From Lichtheimia corymbifera B2541 (lineage: Eukaryota > Mucoromycota > Mucoromycetes > Mucorales > Lichtheimiaceae): a DNA stretch of 64,000 nucleotides. The notes beneath the pieces are model-generated. The model saw only the letters and a list, made by a program, of their open reading frames with translations. It had not been told where the DNA came from and made no database searches. The DNA lies in NCBI GenBank assembly GCA_000697475.1, contig JNEU01001006.1, positions 186,001 to 250,000 on the forward strand. The letters run 5' to 3'. Positions within the stretch are counted from its first letter, which is position 1, and every line of letters starts with the position of its first letter. Of this stretch, positions 50,043 to 61,950 are shown one piece after another. A program made the translations under genes and the position numbers.

Positions 50043-51570
50043 CTATGAAGATCCCTTGTACTGGGGGCAGTAAGGTATCTCTTCAGCATTGGTTACGTGG
50101 TCGCAAACATTCTCTGGTGTGTTGGAGGCAGCCGTGATGTCAATCTTTGTGAGCGTGATGCCCGAACAAGGCGAATTGATCGAGCAATTCATATTGATAA
50201 TAGGATTGCCCTTTTCATCGCTCACCGATCCATAAATGTCATTAAAGGTGACATCTTTTATGGACAATGATTCGTCATCCGAGCCATTGCAGTAATCCAT
50301 CTGGTTGTTATCGCAGTAATCTGCTCTCGTCATGCATCAGTATCCAATCCAATGCTTGTGTAACCTCATCCCCATTATCGTCCTTCTTGTTCAACTTACG
50401 GGTTGTGATTACAATTGGGTTCTCGGCATTGGTCACTTCGAGATGATCAAATGTGATGTTTTGCACAAGGCCCTTTCCCCCAGGCCACGTCTTGATTCTG
50501 ATGGTGGGATGTATAATCATCATTTATGTTCATTGTTAGTGGTGCAGGTATGTTATGCGGTTTTAAATGAAAAGCTTACCGAGCACCATTTTGACAATCC
50601 TTGCACGTGATATCTTGAACAATAATGTCCCTTACAACATCGATCTCGCCCTCGTTTGCATATTGACCAAGAGATCCAACTGACAAGCCGTGAGACCCTG
50701 TACAGTCAAGGTTCTTGATCACCATATTGGTAGCATTCGGCTTGAATGAAACACAATCATCACTATTAACAATGACGCTATCCTTAACCACCACATCATT
50801 GCTACGATACAAGTCAATGAAATCACTGTTTCGAGTCTTGGCCTATACGTATGTATATATGATCACATGTGAGCAAAGCATTTCTTTCACGGTGCTGCAC
50901 ATTATACGCTTACCGATGAATTGCTCTTTGAATGGATATACAAATCAGTGAACATGCCGTGGTTAACATCGCGTGCAAATACGTGCCAGAACGGGGCTTG
51001 CACAATGTTAATGTCGGATACATGCAAATTGTCCACCTTGTCAAAGACCATGGTTACCGGTCTCGGATCCTTAGCCTATAATATAGCCAAACATTATGGA
51101 TCGTGTTACTATGTGTATACATATGCTACGAGAGGAAAATTATCATCTTCAGGAACACTTACTACGGCATCCCACCAAACTTGACCTTGGCCATTGACCG
51201 TGCCACCACCGTCAACATGAATGTCTTTTCCGCTTATAATCCACCAGGTGCCAGCACTTTGGAAGTCGAGTAAAAACATGTTTTCTTGCCACCACGTCAT
51301 ATTTTTGTCGCTAAAGGTAACGTTGCCTTGGATTGAGATGTGCACATCATCAAGACCGGTAATGTTCATAGGCTTCTCGATGTAGTATTCATGATTCTTG
51401 TGGAATACAACACGCGAGTTCTTGTTACATTTTTTGAACGTGTTGATAATGTTGTCTGCAGCATCGCCATGAGAAGGTGGAATCACGCAGGTTCGTTGAT
51501 GTGAGGATGGATACGCCAGTACTGAGCTAGCAGCAACCATTAGGCTCGTAAACAAGGTAAGCGTTTTCAT
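50043..51570 (-). CDS. Secreted GH28 polygalacturonase (exo-type)
   Basis: Exons 51570-51163, 51075-50914, 50842-50580, 50497-50400 and 50320-50043 give 402 residues. Signal peptide 1-19 (MKTLTLFTSLMVAASSVLA), then a right-handed beta-helix. The GH28 active-site signatures are present: N216-S-D218-D219-C, G-S-H241-G and R278-I-K280. Paired Cys and several N-x-S/T sites fit a secreted glycoprotein. It hydrolyses alpha-1,4-galacturonan of pectin outside the cell. WWDAV/KDPRPV and the short N-terminal domain look like exo-polygalacturonases of Mucorales; exo versus endo is not proven by sequence alone. It is transcribed away from the ubiquitin-like gene across about 1 kb. Confidence 0.93.
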
Positions 51571-52555
51571 GTTGCAAGGTAATTATGATGCCATACCCCT
51601 GAAAGCTGCAGACGCTGTATTTATACCCGAGCAGTTTCCTATGTATTACATATGACAGCAGTAATTGACAATTCTCAAGCTGATGGAAATACCCGTTTTT
51701 TCCCTTATGATATTGTCCGATCGCCCGACGTGAATATTCTCGAGTAGAATGGGCGTGTAACATTCCACTTGTAGCATCATAAAAGAAAGACTGGCGGGGA
51801 TGAGGATGATATTACTCAAGCATCTAGCAACCAAAATCCCATGGTTTAATATGACTTGTCATTGACGTCGTTCAAGGTTCCGTTCCTCCTCCTTTTCCTA
51901 TTAACCAGCGAAGCTATATATTGACATGTATTACACAATCTGATGCTTTGATGGTAAAACTAACTCCGTTGTCACGGGTTACATTGATCGTGGAGGTATG
52001 TGTGGTTATCACCCATCCCATTGTGCTGTGCAATCAAGTCATAAACCATTTCATGAGCCCGAGTACATAAGATAGTTTTCTATGTACAGAGAATGCCATC
52101 ATGCTATGCAACCACGCACGCATGATGCATTTAAAAGAGGCAAATGTCAAAGGTTCAGATTGATGGATCATTCAGCTTGTGCTTTTAGTAACAAGCAAGT
52201 GTAATTAACTTTGGCTCAATGTGGGACATGTGAAAATGCATGCAGCTTTTATTGTATAGTATGGTAGTAATTAGAGGTTGCTATCGAATCATTGCACATG
52301 TGGGCACCATATAGAAGAATATGCATGTCGAATAAGTGCATGATGGATCAGATTACGTGGTACGAGCGAGGTTTGCATCAAAAGCACTATGCCACACCTG
52401 GTTGCTATGGTGGTTGCTCTCAGCTGATGGTGATAATAGACGCAGTGAAAGGCAGCGATACCATTTAGGGTGAAATCGAATCCCTCTTGCAGTCACGAGT
52501 CCATTGATGCATTGAGACACTACGCTTTGCTGCACTTGTATTCCTTCTTAATACC
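51571..52555. other. Divergent promoter region, GH28 / ubiquitin-like gene
   Basis: A TATA box for GH28 lies at 51618-51625. The rest holds no gene. It is probably where pectin- or carbon-responsive control of the enzyme sits, but I see no unambiguous regulator site. Confidence 0.45.
51618..51625 (-). promoter_or_regulatory. TATA box of the GH28 gene
   Basis: TATAAATA on the minus strand, 48 bp upstream of the start codon, in the context GGGTATAAATACAGC. A strong TATA close to the ATG suits an inducible secreted enzyme. Confidence 0.6.
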
Positions 52556-54563
52556 ATGTCTTCAGCCAACGATAGCCCCGCCGAATCGTCTACAATGTCA
52601 TCTTCACAATCCAATTCAGCAGCGATGGTGTTGAGCATCCGTACGTTGGAGCATCAGACAAAGCCAGTGACCATTTCCCGAGATGCTTCGGTGCTTGACC
52701 TCAAGCATGCTGTGCAAGGCGCGTTCCAAATCGATAGCAACCGTCAACGACTGATTTTCCAAGGCAAAATGATGAAGGATGGTCAAAGCTTGACTGAATA
52801 CGGTAAGCGTCACCTTCCAGCTTATCTCTCTTGTCTCTCTTTTATCTACCTTCCTATTCGTATCCTATCGTTTTGGCCACATTTGAATATGTTATCACGC
52901 TCCGATGTGACAAGGTCTTTGGACTTGGTAGTGAAGTGGAAGGAGATGCATACAAGAGAGTGGGCCAATGTTGGGCTATGAGGATGAATATTGACGTTTG
53001 CAACCTTGAATAGCAAATCTGGATACTGGCAAGGTCGTTCATTTGGTTGTGCGTCCACCTGATGTACCACGAAATCCACAAAACGGTAGGTGTTCTTGGG
53101 TCATTGTTGTTTCCTATATTGATTGTCTTCGTATAAGATGAACCTCGGCCACAAACCAATCGACGATCTTTTCCTCGTGGCATGCCTCCACCTCGCTTCC
53201 TTAGTTCTCGTAGTCCAATCGTCGAAGGCTACACACTTATCACGCTGGATGTTGGAGAACGCCCTTCATCGGTAAGCCAAAATTGATGAGTCAATGTACA
53301 TGTACTTATATATCCTCCTCCCCTTTTTTGCTTTATTAGCCACTGTCTTCATTGTTAGGTAGTTTTACAGGACCCCTGTTCCCCGAACCTGAAGCTCGTA
53401 CGCCATCAGACAACGCTAGACAAACAGCAAGTGTTCAAATGAATGTTATAAATGATACAAACATCACCACTAACTACTAGTTTCTGCATAGAGCAACTCC
53501 CAATCCCAAGATACAACGACTCAACCTCCATTCAGTATCCCTGGCCGACCTTCTTCCTTCGACTTCAATTTGAGATCCAGAAATCCTTTAACCGACCTTG
53601 GATTTTCGTCTGCATCTTCATCACCATCAGGCACAAGGTCAACTACGCCTTCTTCGAATACTCAACTACCGGTATGATGGATGCAATTGGGTGTGTGTGT
53701 GATGAAAAGGCAATGGATTATTTATTCAAAAGGTGATTCTTTAGGCATCGGTTGAAGTGCGATTAATGCGAACAATGAGCTGTATCCGGAATGTGCGAAC
53801 GATACTGGAGGCGCCTACAGATCAAAGTGAGAATAGAAACATGGGTGTAATTCGAGGCTAAATATCGTACAATCAGGTGTCCCTGGAATCTTTACAACTG
53901 CCACTGCTCCTTCAGACCAATCGGATGAAATCCATGCACTATTGCAACGCCATGGCACTAGCCAATCTGCAGCGGTGGGAATGGTGTTGGATGAGCTAGC
54001 CAATTTGATGAGTGATACCGTTCCTCGATTGCAAGAAGTATCACAAAACTTACGAACAGCGGATCAACAGGTATTGTAGCAAGTAAAATGGGGCTTACAT
54101 GATATTCATTGTCAATTTGTCTTTTTAGGAAAACACCACGAATGGTGGCATGGATCGACGCATGCTGCGTACCGCACGTATTGTTCAAGGGATGAGTCTC
54201 ATCAGTCACTTTTTAGGATCTGTGCTTGCTGCCGCTGAAGTCAGTCCCCGTAGCCGTGGTGCACGAACAAGAATGAGTGGAACAACAGCAGCAACCGCTT
54301 CATCTCTTCGCCGTCGAGCAAATTCATTGTCTGCTACATCGCCAATAACAAATACTACACCACGACCTTCAACAACACGCAGAAATAATAACAGGGAGAC
54401 AACACAGCCTTCATCATCCGCTGCTGCAAGTTCTAGTACTCCAACTGAAACACGTGGAAGCAAACGAGAGCGCAATGATAACCAAGACCATGATGAAGAG
54501 TCTTCTCGACAAAGCAAAGGCAAAAAACGACAAAACAACAGCGACGACGACAACCAAGGCTAA
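52556..54563 (+). CDS. Ubiquitin-like domain protein, BAG6/scythe-like
   Basis: Exons 52556-52802, 53014-53085, 53138-53271, 53340-53432 (or 53444), 53492-53671, 53745-53826, 53877-54070 and 54129-54563 give about 478-482 residues. An N-terminal ubiquitin fold (about 24-110) has VLSIRTLEHQTKPVTISRDASVLDLK, RQRLIFQGKMMKDGQSL and KVVHLVVRPP. A Pro/Ser-rich linker leads to a helical segment (VRLMRTMSCIRNV, SAAVGMVLDELANLMSDTVPRL, ARIVQGMSLISHFLGSVLAA), then a basic, Ser- and Asn-rich tail with GSKRERNDN. The layout fits BAG6-like chaperone and quality-control proteins. The donor of intron 4 is ambiguous because no consensus GTAAGT is present. Confidence is high for the UBL domain, moderate for the family. 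Confidence 0.66.
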
Positions 54564-55011
54564 CACCGACAAACGAGGAGATTGTTGAAACCATTTGACA
54601 TCCTTGAATCCATCTTTGATCACTTACCCAACATCACACGCACATCAGTTCTTCGATTGCATACGTCTTAGAACACACACACGACCACACACATTCATAT
54701 CCATTCCCATTATACAACATTCACAAAGCACAACACATCTGACTAGTAGCTCTTGACTATATCTTGCTGTATGAACAAATTCGCTTCCACTTTTAATGTG
54801 TATAAAACACAATGATCTGGTTATCTTGTACCATTGGCTGTTGCATTTTCAAATTTGTAATTGGATCATGAAGGGTTAATAGTAAGATGGTGCTTTTGGA
54901 GAATTGTTATTGCCCAGTTACCACATGGATGCTTTAAATACTGCATACACTGAAATAATGTATATGGGGTTTATTCAAATACAGGCAAAAGATTATTATA
55001 TATAGTTCATC
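54564..55011. other. Convergent 3' region, nothing recognised
   Basis: Between the stops of the ubiquitin-like gene and the SPRY gene. ACACACACACGACCACACACA simple sequence near 54672-54693. No gene. Confidence 0.5.
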
Positions 55012-55842
55012 CTAAGGCTTCCATTCGGGACCGATAGAATACAGAAAAGGCTCTTTGCCAAAGTTGACATGCACTGTAGCAGGACCGTCAGCAGCAATAC
55101 TTGCATAGTACGCGTTTCTCGCTGCACTGGAAAATGCCGTTCCCACCATATGGCCGTTCAACGTGAAGAATACATGACCAGTTTCAGGCTCATAGCCACA
55201 GCCTACCGTATCACCATTTCCCCAGGAAGGTCCATAGTCTTGGCCACCTGTTGCATCATCCAAAAACTTGCAACCATCGTCGCTATGATATCCAACCGAA
55301 TATCGATTCCAACCTGGCATACGGAACAGCGGATAAGGTCGAGTTGTCATGCCAATGGAGAGCACTGTTTCGGGCCGTGAATCCTCGACTCTCATTTCAA
55401 AGTAATGGAGTTTTGCATAGCTTGCAAGAAATGGATGGCTTGCTTGTAATGTAACATCCCAATCCACTGTATCATCGTCAAGCGGTGCTGCATGAGTTGC
55501 TGCCAAAGTGGGCCAAAAACGCACCGTGTTGTTATAATCCATCATCTGGAAAGGTGGATAGCTTGTTGCCAATGGGTGTCTGAAGAGCTGGTTCTTGTGG
55601 GTATCTTGATCCAAATGCAATACTCGTGATAGACCATGGTCTTCTATCTGCTGAACAAGGGCGTCGGGTGGTGGCTGGTCGAGTTGAGAACGGAAAGCTT
55701 GGATAAAGAGTTCACCACGTTCAAAGGAAGCAATAGTTGCATCTCGGAAACGTCCAAGAGCATTAACCTGATTGTCAGGCTCTAAAGACGCTTGTAAAGC
55801 ATGATTGTAGCTAGGTGGTTCTTGATCGAAGTCGTTGTTCAT
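55012..55842 (-). CDS. SPRY-domain protein with PPxY motif (Ssh4/Ear1-like)
   Basis: An intronless frame of 276 residues. Near the N-terminus P9-P-S-Y12 is a PPxY motif, the docking site for WW domains of Rsp5/Nedd4 ubiquitin ligases. A SPRY/B30.2 domain fills about 100-270 (YFEMRVEDSRPETVLSIGMTTRPYPLFRMPGWNRYSVGYHSDDG, GDTVGCGYEPETGHVFFTLNGHMVGTAF). Yeast Ssh4 and Ear1 combine SPRY and PPxY as Rsp5 adaptors for membrane-protein sorting, but they are membrane-anchored. Here no transmembrane segment is visible, so this may be a soluble adaptor. That role is inference. Confidence 0.82.
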   Translation of the reverse strand: MNNDFDQEPPSYNHALQASLEPDNQVNALGRFRDATIASFERGELFIQAFRSQLDQPPPDALVQQIEDHGLSRVLHLDQDTHKNQLFRHPLATSYPPFQMMDYNNTVRFWPTLAATHAAPLDDDTVDWDVTLQASHPFLASYAKLHYFEMRVEDSRPETVLSIGMTTRPYPLFRMPGWNRYSVGYHSDDGCKFLDDATGGQDYGPSWGNGDTVGCGYEPETGHVFFTLNGHMVGTAFSSAARNAYYASIAADGPATVHVNFGKEPFLYSIGPEWKP

Positions 55843-56249
55843 GGAAAAAGTGTGGCGATTAAAGGTGGATTCTAAAAGAGGAAGAAGTGGCCTAGTTTAG
55901 AATCTCGAGAAACCATTCCTTTATACCATCTTCACCTTATCCCATTGTATGCATTCACGTCTTGTGCATGGTTGACATTCGGCAATAAGCGAGACCAGAG
56001 ACATAGTGGTAACTTTGGAGAGAGAGAGAGAGAGAGAGGGTGAGAGAGAGGGAAGTGCCGAAGCTCTCCTTTCCACACGAGCTGCATGATTTAAAATGCC
56101 TGGCAGTGCAACCTGCTTAATTTCCCACTCTTCCACTCCTGGCTTATTGTCTCTTCCTATCTTGCGATGCAAGCGTTTGAGAACCATTCCTGCCTTTCGT
56201 CTATCAATACATGAACTAGGACCTGTGACAAAAGAACAAAAGCAACTCG
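55843..56249. other. Promoter side with (GA)n microsatellite
   Basis: Upstream of the SPRY gene. (GA)n at about 56019-56037 with a second GAGAGAGAGGG stretch at 56041-56051. The long minus-strand frame across it is a microsatellite translation and is not supported. Confidence 0.55.
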
Positions 56250-57480
56250 ATACGATGATGTAAATGATCCAATCTCGCTTTTCAACCTTCAAGCTTCTAT
56301 TCCCCCTCCTTTCAATCCAGAAACCACCCAGTGATCCACAACTTAAGTATATGAACTGATGGCATGATGCTCGTTTAAATAATATGTTGAATTTAATGGA
56401 AAAGTCGAATAATAGCACATGCTAGTGTATACGTTGTTTATCGAGAAAGTATGTATGATAAGGGAACAGCATTGTAAACTGATAAGCTATGGGTGTGTCA
56501 CATCGAGTCGGCAGGGATAGTTGTGCCATTGTATTCTTGATTGCTGCCATCATACACATCCTTCATCCATGATTGTAAAATAGCTGCTGCATGCATTGAC
56601 CTGAGTATTCCAATAGCGTCCATGACTGTAAAGCACCTTTTACCAAGATATCATCCATTTGGTCGATCCCATCCAATCCATCATCATCCTAAGCCGTATC
56701 CACGTGATCGTTCTTGCGGACGACGCTCGCTCCAAGTAACCAAAACAGCATTCCAGAAGATCTCATTACTGCACTTGATTGCATCCATCCATCAAATCCA
56801 CCATGTTGGTTGAAGACAGTCATGTGATCGTTGCTGATATGCTCCCTTCTCTATTCGGTTGCAGGTCAATCCTTTCTTGGTCATTTTCTTCCAGCCAGAT
56901 AAAGATTACTTGTATTGCGGTGTACTTGATAGTTGATATGGCATCTCAACCATTGTAATCCATATGTATCAAAGCAAGTTGCTGCAAGTAACTTGAGACA
57001 ATGGAGTAAAAGACATTGATAATAGCAACAGCTGTTACGGTTGGTTGTGGAACAGGAATGTGCAAGAGCGTGTGTTGTAGTAGAGTGACAAGGCTGTGAA
57101 TGCTGTTTGAGACAATGGAGTAAAGACCTTGCTAATGGCAACTGCTGGAATGAATGCTGTTACGTTTGATCCTGGCAGAAGAGTGTACAACGGAACGTGC
57201 AGTGTCAAGGAATGCGGGTGTTGTTGTAGTGGAGTGCTCACGCCATGAACTTGCCCATTCAGCTGGAGACAACAGGATCAAGACATTGGAAGCATTGATA
57301 TGATGGGTAGAAGCAGCACAATCGTTCGCAGATTGTAGTTGTACTTGAATGCATCAACAGTTGAGAATGGGAAGAAGAGGGAAATAAAGTGGGAGTGGAA
57401 GAGGTGGAAATTAAATCTGTCGGGCAGTCAGACATATCTATATACACCGATATCAATGCATGATATTGGGATTGCCTATC
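56250..57480 (+). repeat. Dispersed repeat block, partner at about 3945-4975
   Basis: The same three sub-blocks in the same order and orientation as the proximal copy, more than 50 kb away: GATGATGTAAATGATCCAATCTCGC, CCCATCCAATCCATCATCATCC and GGCTGTGAATGCTGTTTGAG. Divergence and indels are evident, so the duplication is old. It merges into the palindrome beginning near 57055. Confidence 0.72.
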
Positions 57481-59845
57481 TCGAACCTCAAACTTTCAGA
57501 CAATATACCCTAGGACATGCTGAACAACTTTGTATTAATAAAGAACCCACACTTCATTTGAAAAATTTCGAAAGGGAGAGCATAATGTGGGATTGACTAT
57601 AACGGATGAAAATTGGGAAAGCGCCGGATTTATGAAAAAGTCAATTAGTATGTACTTTCTTGGGCTTCCCCATCTCGCACTTGAAACTTGGTCAGAAGGT
57701 TCTCTGGGACATGCTGATCAACTCTATTCATTTAAAAACCGCATGGTTCATTATGAACATTTTGAATGCCGGCCAGCCCAAAAGTAGGATAAAGTAGGGT
57801 CACGCTCCTGTTCCCCGAGATTGCCCACCTCGAACATGAAACTCACACACAACACCCTTTCGACCACTCCGAGCAATTTCGTTCTCATAAAGTCCCCAGA
57901 GTTCATTATGAAAACATTGAATGTAGGAGAGACGACGAAGGGATGGTAACATAAATAGGGTGTACGGCCGTGCGCGCTGATATTGCTGGTGGGGACGTCG
58001 AAACTTGGTCAGGAGGTGCTCTCGGTCATGCTGATCAACATCGTTCTCATAAAGCCTCTACACATCATTATGGAGATTTGGAGAAACAGGCACCTTCATG
58101 TTTTTCCTCTGCTGCAAGCGTGATACCATAGGAAAGGTGGTGTTTGTTCATTGTCAAGTAGCTTGACCGCGAGAGAGCGGAAGAAGCACAGGGGCATGCT
58201 TGTGTAACACAACTCATTTGCATAATAGTTCAAAATGAACAAAGACCACCTTTCATATAGCATCACGCTTACAGCATATGTAAAACACAAAGATTCCCAT
58301 AACTAAAAATTCTACAATGAAATGTGGGGTCTACAATCGAACAAAGTTGCGCGGCGGGGTCAAGCGCACCTTGGGTGGAAGTTTCACGATCGTCGTGGCC
58401 GATCTCAGATTCACCCAATGTCACCACCAGCCAAAGTTGAAAAAAAAAATTCTAGAGGTCGACCTGTTCAACTTTGGCTGGTGGTGACATTCGGTGAATC
58501 TGAGATCGGCCACGACGATCGTGAAACTTCCACCCAAGGTGCGCTCGACCACGACGAGCAACTTTGTTCGATTGAAGACCCCACGTTTCATTGTAGAATT
58601 TTTAGTTATGGGCATCTTTATGTTTTACATATGCTGTAAGCGTGATGCTATATGGAAAGTGGTGTTTGTTCATTGTCGAGTGGCTGGACCTCAATAGAGC
58701 GGAAGTTGCAGACGGACTTTGTGCAACACAGCTCATTTGCATGAGATACTTCACAATGAACAAAGATTACTTGTCATGTATCATCACGCTTACAGCATAT
58801 GTAAAAACATAAAGGCGCCTGTTTCTCCAAATCTTCATAGCGACATGTAGAGGCTTTATGAGAACGATATTGATCAGCATGACCGAGAGCACCTCCTGGC
58901 CAAGTTTCGACGTCCCCACCAGCAATATCGGCGCGCACGGCCGTACACCCTATTTATGTTTTCATCCATTCGTCGTCTCTCCTACATTCAATGTTTTCAT
59001 AATGAACTCTGGGGATTTTATGAGAACGAAATTGCTCGGCGTGGTCGAAAGGATGTTGTGTGAAAGTTTCAGGTTCGAGGTGGGCAATCTCGCGGAGCAG
59101 GAGCGTCTACCCTACTTTCTCCTACTTTTGGGATGGCCGGCGTTCAAAATGTTCATAATGAACCGTGCGGTTTTTAAATGAATGGAGTTGATCAGCATGT
59201 GCGAGAGTACCTTTTGACCAAGTTTCAAGTGCTAGATGGGGAATCCCAAGAAACTACATACTAAATGACTTTTTCATAAATCCGGCGCTTTCCCAATTTT
59301 CATCCGTTATAGTCAATCCCACATTATGCTCTCCCATTCAAAATTTTCAAATGAAGTGTGGGTTCTTTATTAATACAAAGTTGTTCAGCATGTCCTAGAG
59401 CATATTGTGTGCAAGTTTCAGGTTCGAGATAGGCAATCCCAATATCATGCATTGATATCAGTGTATATGGATATGTCTGACTGCCTCACAGATTTAATTT
59501 CCACCTCTTCCACTCCCACTTTATTTCTCTCCCCATTCTTAACTGTTGATGCATTCAAGTACAGCTACGACCTGCAAACGATTGTGCTGCTTCAGCCCAT
59601 CATGTCAATCCTACGACTGTATCCATCTGAAAGCCTTTGACTGAATGGCTACTTCTTCATGGCATGTGCACCCCGCTGCAACTCCCGCCTTTCTTGACAC
59701 GCTACACCTTCTCTTGTACACTCTTCTGCCACAACCAATCGTAACAGCATTCATTCCAGCGGCTGCCATTAGCAAGTCTTTACTCCATTGTCTCAAACAG
59801 TGTACACAGCCTTGTCACCCTACTACCACAACACACGCTCTTGCA
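57055..59845. repeat. Giant imperfect palindrome, about 1.39 kb arms
   Basis: The left arm (about 57055-58440) reappears as reverse complement in the right arm (58468-59845). ACCACCAGCCAAAGTTGA meets TCAACTTTGGCTGGTGGT across a 27-bp spacer with a run of nine A and GAGGTCGACC. Landmarks pair symmetrically: GTGCAAGAGCGTGTGTTGTAG near 57060 with its complement near 59840, and CGAACAAAGTTG near 58338 with CAACTTTGTTCG near 58560. The spacer matches, inverted, the hairpin centre at 3112-3140. No transposase gene is found. It has the anatomy of a foldback element. Confidence 0.88.
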
Positions 59846-60606
59846 CACCCCTCTACCACGGCCATGTAACATCAGTAGCTATGAGGAAGGTCTCTACTCC
59901 ATCCTTGCAACCGTTTTTGCGTGGACAGCAGATAGCCATTATGTAGTGGCAACTTTATTTACGAGTAGCAACTTGCTTTAATACATACGACTTGTTTTGG
60001 ATATGGATATGGATATTGGTTTGATACATGGGATGGGAGGAAATGAGTATATGTATACGACGCGTGGAAAAGTGTGTATCCATTGTCAACTTGGTCATTG
60101 TGCTTGATGCTATCATCCTGACCGATTGGTGCTATTCCATGGCAACTGATATCATCATCATTTGTGCGACCTGTCAACCATCACATCCAACTGCATATTT
60201 TGACACGCCATCCATATCATGCGCCACCACGCAACAGGTACCCCCTCCCCTCATATCCATCCATCCACCTTTACACAATGCACGCCCAAAGGATAGAAAC
60301 TCCCTGAGTTGAACTCGTCGTGTGTGGGTCTTGATGTATTGTATTATAGAGATATTTAAAGTATGGCAAATGGAGTATTGTAGCTTAGTTTTCATCATGG
60401 TCTTATTTATTTGTTGGATAGGTATATAATGAACACAAGCTACATTTGTAGAATGAGGAGCATAACCTAGGGCTTGTTCCAGAAAGACGAGCCATACCTA
60501 ATAAAACAACAGAGTCATAATAAAGTAACAAGAAACCTTAATACACCAACCTACTACTCAAAGTGGGCTCGAACACTGTATACTGGATACCACCATTTTA
60601 CCTGAA
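58690..60606 (-). repeat. Compound repeat element, copy B (inverted relative to 785-2900)
   Basis: Matches the reverse complement of the proximal block end to end: AAAGTGGGCTCGAAC at 60565, TCCATCCATCCACCTTTACACAATGCACGCCC near 60261, and CCATATCCATATCC on the other strand near 60000. The part beyond the palindrome (59845-60606) is single-copy within block B. Confidence 0.75.
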
Positions 60607-61278
60607 TACAACAACCGATGAAAACGACCACGGCGAAGTAGCGTAGCTACAAGCGTTGTTTATCATCCACTTGGGCTTAGCTAGCTTATTCCTCCCTTTT
60701 AGTTGCTTGTAGATGTAGCTTAGATGGTGAAATATATAATAAGATGATTCCGGTCTGGTACGAAGCAGATGTCTTTTCTGAACAGTAACGAGTAGTTGGT
60801 TGACATTACGAGAATGGAAGTGATCATACCTTATTGAGTTTCAGTTACCCATCCACTATATTTTACTGTGAGCAAAAGAGTGGCATAAGAAATGAAATGA
60901 GTTATGCAGCTCAATGCACTTCCCAAAGGCAATCACCATCCCTTAGCCAAAGCTGGATGCTGTCCAGCTTAAGCCCAATATCCCGACTAGTTTCAGAATC
61001 CAGCATCCTTTTGCTTATTCAACCCATATCCACGCACCCACACCACACAATTGGAGCAAGTAGAAGCAGTATATATATATTGTGTGATGACAAGATCTAT
61101 GTGCAACAACACACTGAAATGGCTCTATATTCATTTAACTGATAGCTTGTTCGCTTGACTCGAGAGATATTGCGCTTATGCATGTGACAGTTTTATGGTT
61201 ATCCTAGAAGCGATCCCTTTCTGAGTGGCCAAAGTTAATCCGAACTACTATCTCAGACCTCTTTCAACTTGATTACTC
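60607..61278. other. Intergenic before YAE1
   Basis: No gene. Includes a TATATATATATTG stretch near 61070-61082 that could be the YAE1 core promoter. Otherwise unremarkable. Confidence 0.45.
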
Positions 61279-61836
61279 ATGAGCCAAAAACTTGACGATA
61301 TATGGGCGTCTAGCGATGAAGACGATGTCGCATACGATCGTGATATTGCAAAACGGGAATGGGAGAAACTGAACACCAACCACGGGAATGTAAGGATCGA
61401 TTGCTTGATCGCGGGTGTTACAGTATTGAAACTTATTATGTGACAATAGGAAGGATATAAAGAGGGGATCACAGAAGGCAAGGAGGTCTTAATGCAACAA
61501 GGCTTTGATCGAGGATACAGTGAAGGCATTGAATTGGGTAAAGCCTTTGGGCAGTTGCGAGGCAAAGTGAGGTAACATAACAACCATGATAAACGTGTCG
61601 CAGCATTGGATTGCTAACTCATGCATATCAGCACATACATGACATTTTATCGAGACATTCTCCATGATGAACAAGGCCTTTCCCAATTACAAGAACTATA
61701 CGATGAGCTATGCAAGGTCGATGTACAACATGTCTTCACCACCGACTACTTTAAGGATGTCGGCAATCATGATCCAAAAGAAGCACTGGCACGTTGGGAA
61801 GCTAAAGTTCAGGACGCATTGAAGGACTTGAAGTAG
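61279..61836 (+). CDS. YAE1: Yae1-domain protein
   Basis: Exons 61279-61389, 61450-61571 and 61632-61836 give 145 residues. It has an acidic, Trp-containing start (DDIWASSDEDD) and then the deca-Gly-type repeat EGYKEGITEGKEVLMQQGFDRGYSEGIELGKAFGQLRG, the hallmark of the Yae1/Lto1 family. Yae1 with Lto1 is the adaptor that brings the ABC protein Rli1 to the cytosolic Fe-S targeting complex. The length and N-terminal acidic part fit Yae1 better than Lto1, but I cannot exclude the sister protein. It converges with ISD11, 114 bp between stops. Confidence 0.82.
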
Positions 61837-61950
61837 AATCAAATAATACCATGAATCAATAGACATACATGCATATTCAGTAAACACACGAGAGCATTGA
61901 TAATAGATAACAAAAGGCAATTGAGAGTTTATGGTACATGGATTTTGTAT

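Noticed and set aside
54206..54553. 115-codon minus-strand frame
   Set aside because: Antisense to the last exon of the ubiquitin-like gene.
55921..56418. 165-codon minus-strand frame
   Set aside because: Translates a (GA)n microsatellite and part of a dispersed repeat; no recognisable domain.
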